Origin: Azophilus sp965220835
GTDB lineage: Bacteria > Pseudomonadota > Gammaproteobacteria > Pseudomonadales > Azotimanducaceae
Reading direction: 5' to 3'
Length of the DNA stretch: 64,000 nucleotides
Assembly: GCA_965220835.1 (NCBI GenBank)
Contig: OZ244842.1
Coordinates: 2,976,001-3,040,000 of the forward strand
Positions 60,448 through 64,000 of the stretch are shown piece by piece. Within the stretch, counting starts at the first letter, position 1. Each line of letters begins with the position of its first letter. The notes beneath the pieces were generated by a model. The model did no database searches and was not told the origin of the DNA. It was given only the letters and a program-made list of their open reading frames with translations. The translations under genes were made by a program, and so were the position numbers.

Positions 60448-61842
60448 TCAGGGCAGGGGGCGTTCGTTGAAGCGCAGCGATTGCTCGAGGGCGTAAGCCG
60501 CCCGGAGCAGCGTTGCCTCATCAAGCCAACGGCCAACCAGCTGCACGGATTTGGGCAGGCCGTTGGCGAACAGGCCTGCGGGCAGGTTGACGGTGGGATG
60601 GCCGGAGTAGTCGAAAGGCGCTGTGAAGGTGATCAGGGCGGCCTGCTCCCCATCGCCCCGAATCTGCGCTTCAATGGCTGCAAGGCTCAGCGGCGGAGTG
60701 GGCATGGCGGGGGCGACTAGAATGTCAACGCCGGTCAGCACCTCATTGAGTTCATTGCGGAAGGCTTTGCGCTCCCCTTCCAGCTCCGCATGCACGTCCG
60801 GGCTTAGGCTGGCACCAAGGTCCAGCAGTTCCGCCAGAGCCGGGCCGTAGGCGCCGCGCTGCTCCGGATACCAAGGCGCATGGGCCTTGACGCACTCCGC
60901 GGCGCAGGTGCGAATCCAGTTCTCCACAAGGCCAGCGTAGCGGGACGGCATGCGCACCTCTCGCACTTCAGCCCCGAGTTCCCGAAACCGCTCGACCGCG
61001 CTGCGCACAACGGCCGTCACGTCCTCATCCACGCCGGTGGCCACGTAGTCCCAGTCCACGCCAATCCGCAAGCCGCCGATGGACCCATCCAGCGCGGCGA
61101 CGTAGTTTGGAACGGGATCGGGCAAGGTGGTGGGATCCTCCGGGTCTGCCCCGGCAATGGCTTGCAGCATCCTGCCGGCATCCTCCACAGTGCGCGTCAT
61201 CGGACCGATGTGATCCAGCGACTCCGCCAGCGGGAAGGCGCCGTGGCGGCTGACCCGGCCATAGGTGGGCTTCACGCCAACCAAGCCGCAGGCCGCGCAA
61301 GGGAAGCGGATGCTGCCGCCGGTGTCCGAACCCAGCGCGCCGAACGCGAGGCCGGCCGCCACCGCCACTCCGGAACCGGAGGAAGAGACCCCCGGCCAAT
61401 GGTCCAGACGCCAAGGGTTGCGCGGCGGATCCACTTGCGGATGGTGGGTGCTGAACGCGCCCTCCGTCAGCTGCGTCTTGCCGATGATCACCGCGCCCGC
61501 TTGGCGCAGGCGACGCACCGCCGTCGCATCCTGTTCCGGCACGAAATCCGCCATGACTTGGGTACCGCTGGCGGTGGCCAGCCCCGCCGTCTGCAGCAAG
61601 TCCTTAACCGCCACAGGCACGCCGTGCAGAAGCCCCAAAGGTGCCCCGCCGCGTCGCTTGCGATCCTGCGCCTCAGCGGCTTCGAGCGCTTCATCCGCCG
61701 TCACCATGGCAAATGCCCGCAGTTCGCCCTCCAAGGCCTCAATGCGGGCAAGCAACGCCTCGGTGACCTGCACCGACGTGAGCTCGCCGCTCTTGATGCG
61801 GCGGCAGGTAGCGGAGAGGCTGTCGTAGTGCAAGCCGGTCAT
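60448..61842 (-). CDS. Amidase (amidase signature family)
   Basis: 464 aa from ATG 61842. The triad is visible: Lys in VPVAVKDLLQTAGL, and serines in WPGVSSSGSGVAVAAGLAFGALGSDTGGSIRFPAAACG-like sequence. It is a second, diverged amidase in the window (the other at 27.3 kb). Substrate unknown. It lies 24 bases from the cytochrome b gene on the same strand. Confidence 0.9.
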   Translation of the reverse strand: MTGLHYDSLSATCRRIKSGELTSVQVTEALLARIEALEGELRAFAMVTADEALEAAEAQDRKRRGGAPLGLLHGVPVAVKDLLQTAGLATASGTQVMADFVPEQDATAVRRLRQAGAVIIGKTQLTEGAFSTHHPQVDPPRNPWRLDHWPGVSSSGSGVAVAAGLAFGALGSDTGGSIRFPCAACGLVGVKPTYGRVSRHGAFPLAESLDHIGPMTRTVEDAGRMLQAIAGADPEDPTTLPDPVPNYVAALDGSIGGLRIGVDWDYVATGVDEDVTAVVRSAVERFRELGAEVREVRMPSRYAGLVENWIRTCAAECVKAHAPWYPEQRGAYGPALAELLDLGASLSPDVHAELEGERKAFRNELNEVLTGVDILVAPAMPTPPLSLAAIEAQIRGDGEQAALITFTAPFDYSGHPTVNLPAGLFANGLPKSVQLVGRWLDEATLLRAAYALEQSLRFNERPLP

Positions 61843-61953
61843 AGGTTCCGTTCCCTCTGGAGCAAGCCGACGCAATGCTGCCCCACCAGTTTAGCGCGTG
61901 TCCGTTGCCGGAAACACATCCCACCCCCCAGAGCAAAGTGCCAACGCAACCCA

Positions 61954-62031
61954 CCCCGAGTATCTCCCCAACCAACCCGCCCCGAGTATCTCCCCGACCA
62001 ACCCGCCCCGAGTATTTCCCCGACCAACCCG
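61954..62031. repeat. Three tandem 26-bp repeats
   Basis: CCCCGAGTATCTCCCC followed by (A/G)ACCAACCCG begins at 61954, 61980 and 62006, with two or three differences. They run directly into the REP-like hairpins. The rest of the gap from 61843 to 62186 holds no gene I can recognise. Confidence 0.75.
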
Positions 62032-62036
62032 CACAG

Positions 62037-62098
62037 AGTTTCGCACTAGCGAAACTCCAACGAACCGAAGGTTCGCTTTTGCGTGAGCAAAACGCCAA
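62037..62098. repeat. REP-like cluster of three hairpins
   Basis: AGTTTCGC-ACTA-GCGAAACT (62037-62056), then TCCAACG-type sequence, CGAACC-GAA-GGTTCG (62061-62075), and TTTTGC-GTGA-GCAAAA (62077-62092) followed by CGCCAACGCG. This is the same hairpin plus CCAACG grammar as at 9472 and in the 55.4 kb array. Confidence 0.7.
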
Positions 62099-62186
62099 CG
62101 CGACCGCCAGATCGCGCATTGACCCTTTCTTCAACGCTCCCATAGACTGCTTGGCATGAGTGTGAGGCTGCACTGAGTCTGTGGCG

Positions 62187-62804
62187 ATGCAACGCCTGCT
62201 GAAGCCTGTCGCTTGGGCGCTGCTGAGCCTGCCCTTGGCGTGGCTTGGCTTCGCCATCTACCATGAGGCGCAGGCGCCGGGCTCGGCCTTGGGCGCGGAC
62301 CCCGGCGAGGCGGTGCTGCTGTTCCTCGGCGAGTGGGGGATGCGCACCTTGTTGCTGGCCCTGAGCATCTCCACGCTGCGGCGGCGGCTGGGCTACGCGC
62401 CGCTGCTGCGCATCCGCCGCTTGGTGGGGCTGTTCGCCTTTGCCTATCTGTCGCTGCACTTTCTGTGCTACCTGGTGTTCTTCGCTGAATTCAATTGGCG
62501 CCTGGTCTTGGAGGACATTGCAGACCGGCCCTACATCACCGTGGGCTTTGCGGCGTTGCTGATGCTGTTGGCGCTGGCGGTCACCTCCACCGGCGGCTGG
62601 CAACGCCGCCTGCGGCAGCGCTGGCGGCAACTGCATCGGCTCGTATATCCTGCAAGCGCCTTGGGCCTGCTGCACCTGTGGTGGCTGACCAAGGACGGTT
62701 ATGGGGAGGTGACCGCCTATGGCCTTTGGCTGCTGCTTCTCTACCTTGACCGGCTGCAGGACGCTTGGGGCAAGCGAACGACCAAGGCGGGCGCAAGGTC
62801 CTGA
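62187..62804 (+). CDS. msrQ: MsrQ heme-binding membrane subunit
   Basis: 205 aa from ATG 62187; GTG 62181 is an alternative. Six TM helices of the YedZ/MsrQ type. Signature: LRIRRLVGLFAFAYLSLHFLCYLVFF, DIADRPYITVGFAALLMLLALAVTSTGGWQRRLRQRWRQLHRLVYPASALGLLHLWW. It passes electrons from the quinone pool to periplasmic methionine sulfoxide reductase MsrP. The msrP gene is not adjacent, which is unusual. Confidence 0.93.
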   Translation: MQRLLKPVAWALLSLPLAWLGFAIYHEAQAPGSALGADPGEAVLLFLGEWGMRTLLLALSISTLRRRLGYAPLLRIRRLVGLFAFAYLSLHFLCYLVFFAEFNWRLVLEDIADRPYITVGFAALLMLLALAVTSTGGWQRRLRQRWRQLHRLVYPASALGLLHLWWLTKDGYGEVTAYGLWLLLLYLDRLQDAWGKRTTKAGARS

Positions 62805-62837
62805 AGCCAAGTTCCAGAGCCAAGCAAGGAAGCGAAC

Positions 62838-63182
62838 ATGAGTGAATTGGCCGAACGCAACTGCCAGCCCTGCCGGGCGGACTCCCCGCCAGTGGCGGCC
62901 TCGGCACGGCCTGCCCTGCTGGCGCAACTGACAGGCTGGTCCATCGAGCCAGCGGACGGCATGGACCAGCTTTGCGCCCAGTTCAGCTTCGCCAATTTCG
63001 CCACGGCGCTGGCCTTCGCCAATCAGGTGGGTGAACTGGCGGAAGCCGTCGACCACCACCCGCGCATCGTGGTGGAATGGGGCAAGGTGGAGGTGCGCTG
63101 GTGGACGCACGCCATCGGCGGCCTGCATGAGAACGACTTCATCATGGCGGCCCGCACCAGCGCCGCGTTCAATGCCCAATGA
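62838..63182 (+). CDS. 4a-hydroxytetrahydrobiopterin dehydratase (PCD/PhhB)
   Basis: 114 aa, ATG 62838. LTGWSIEPADGMDQLCAQFSFANFATALAFANQVGELAEAVDHHPRIVVEWGKVEVRWWTHAIGGLHENDF carries the family HHP and WTH residues. It recycles the pterin cofactor after aromatic hydroxylation, or acts as a pterin-linked cofactor protein; no phenylalanine hydroxylase is seen here. Confidence 0.95.
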   Translation: MSELAERNCQPCRADSPPVAASARPALLAQLTGWSIEPADGMDQLCAQFSFANFATALAFANQVGELAEAVDHHPRIVVEWGKVEVRWWTHAIGGLHENDFIMAARTSAAFNAQ

Positions 63183-63200
63183 AAGCTTAGGAGGCCCATC

Positions 63201-63935
63201 GTGGGAAGATTGCAAGACAAGGTTTGCCTGATCACCGGCGCAGCCCGGGGCCAGGGCGCTGCCGAGGCAAGGCTGTTCGCCGCAGAGGGGGCCCAAGTGT
63301 GGCTGACGGACGTGCTGGACGCCGAAGGCCAAGCACTGGCAGCGGAAGTTGGTGGACAGTACCGGCATCTTGACGTCCGTGACGCCGACGCTTGGGATTC
63401 CCTGATGGCCGACCTACTTGAGGCTTCGGGGCGCATCGACGCACTCATCAACAACGCCGGCATCTTTCGCAGCGGACGTTTGTTCGAAATCCAGCCCGAG
63501 GAGTTCCAAGCGGTCATGGACGTGAACTGCACCGGCGTGTTCCTGGGCATGAGGGCCGTTGCGCCCGCCATGCGCGAAGCCGGCCAAGGCGCCATCGTCA
63601 ACATCTCCTCCGTGGCCGGCCTTAGCGCTGCCCACGGCGCATTTGCCTACGGTGCGTCCAAGTGGGCCGTGCGGGGCATGACCAAGACCGCGGCGGTCGA
63701 ACTGGGCCGGCGCGGCATCCGCGTCAACTCCATCCACCCCGGCCTGATTGAAACCGAGATGCTGCACCAAGTGCCGGGCTATGCCGACAGCGACCGCATG
63801 ACGCGGCGGGTGCCACTGGGCCGGGTCGCGGAAGCGGACGAAGTCGCCCGCTTGGCGCTGTTCCTCGCCAGCGAGGAAAGCTCCTACTGCACGGGCACGG
63901 AGTTCGTGGTGGACGGCGGGCTGTCCGCAACCTGA
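63201..63935 (+). CDS. Short-chain dehydrogenase/reductase (SDR)
   Basis: 244 aa, GTG start after AGGAGG. Cofactor motif TGAARGQGAAEARLF, the NNAG motif (INNAGIF), catalytic Ser in NISSVAG, and YGASKWAVRG giving Tyr and Lys. The Asp in LTDVLD suggests NAD(H). Members of this type act on steroids, terpenoids or 3-oxoacyl groups. A flavoprotein gene starts 9 bases after its stop. Confidence 0.93.
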   Translation: MGRLQDKVCLITGAARGQGAAEARLFAAEGAQVWLTDVLDAEGQALAAEVGGQYRHLDVRDADAWDSLMADLLEASGRIDALINNAGIFRSGRLFEIQPEEFQAVMDVNCTGVFLGMRAVAPAMREAGQGAIVNISSVAGLSAAHGAFAYGASKWAVRGMTKTAAVELGRRGIRVNSIHPGLIETEMLHQVPGYADSDRMTRRVPLGRVAEADEVARLALFLASEESSYCTGTEFVVDGGLSAT

Positions 63936-63944
63936 GTGGCACCC

Positions 63945-64000
63945 GTGAGCGATTGGGCCGTTGAGACCGACCTAGCCGTCGTTGGGTCCGGCGCGGCGGG
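63945..64000 (+). CDS. FAD-dependent oxidoreductase, 3' partial
   Basis: Only 18 full codons are in the window. DLAVVGSGAAG is the dinucleotide-binding GxGxxG loop of a flavoprotein such as a fumarate reductase or 3-ketosteroid dehydrogenase type. GTG 63945 is chosen; GTG 63936, directly after the SDR stop, is in the same frame. Confidence 0.6.
   Translation, partial: MSDWAVETDLAVVGSGAA

Overview
The window is a gene-dense, GC-rich stretch of a bacterial chromosome, with no rRNA, tRNA, CRISPR array or intact transposase that I could see. The gene set points to a gammaproteobacterium: a DUF3450-ExbB-ExbB-ExbD-TonB-TPR cluster, aceK, mpl, ubiA, arfB, msrQ, PduO-type adenosyltransferase, and a Fur of the Pseudomonas type without the central CxxC. 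A CIRCE operator ahead of groES argues against the enterobacterial and Pseudomonas heat-shock layout. The exact lineage cannot be fixed from this window.

Layout. 1-5.8 kb: a luciferase-like monooxygenase (cut by the window edge), a circularly permuted ATP-grasp/alpha-E pair and a lipoprotein oligopeptidase B-like protease. 5.9-7.1 kb: a hicAB toxin-antitoxin locus with a palindromic operator, and a probable M78 peptidase remnant. 7.2-13.3 kb: an alpha/beta hydrolase and the TonB energy-transduction cluster. 13.4-20.8 kb: adenosyltransferase, yajQ, AmpG-like permease, alkyltransferase-like protein, CIRCE-groESL, and a PuuD-like membrane protein. 21-27.3 kb: a class III aminotransferase with duplicated 3' tails, a PIN-type toxin-antitoxin pair, arfB, and an frmA-amidohydrolase-sulfotransferase operon.

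27.3-37 kb is a lipid and storage region: an amidase whose start lies in a MITE-like element, phaR, a lipase-like hydrolase, a wax ester synthase/DGAT behind two tandem sigma-54 promoters, a phasin, a GYD protein, a GYD-PlsC fusion, a lysophospholipase-like hydrolase, a Cof-type phosphatase and ubiA. 37-42.5 kb: rubredoxin, DAACS symporter, fur, mpl, and a secreted cyclase-family protein.

42.8-48.3 kb holds the most unusual set: a MotA/ExbB-like channel protein, a MotB-like protein whose periplasmic part is a 14-cysteine Pro-rich linker plus a VWA domain, and a large lipoprotein with collagen-like and Gly-rich repeats. A single-TM helical-repeat protein runs convergently beside them. I propose this as an ion-driven envelope machine of unknown purpose. 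48.3-64 kb: a long acyl-CoA dehydrogenase, comF, modABC, a PlsB-like acyltransferase and an MBL hydrolase separated by a 3 x 81 bp hairpin array, an S9-peptidase remnant, aceK, a tetraheme cytochrome/cytochrome b pair, an amidase, msrQ, pterin dehydratase, an SDR, and the start of a flavoprotein.

Small repeats are frequent between genes. One family of short hairpins followed by a CCAACG tail recurs at several loci and behaves like a REP element. Several genes are decayed: the S9 and M78 remnants and a ribbon-helix-helix reading frame with an in-frame TGA.
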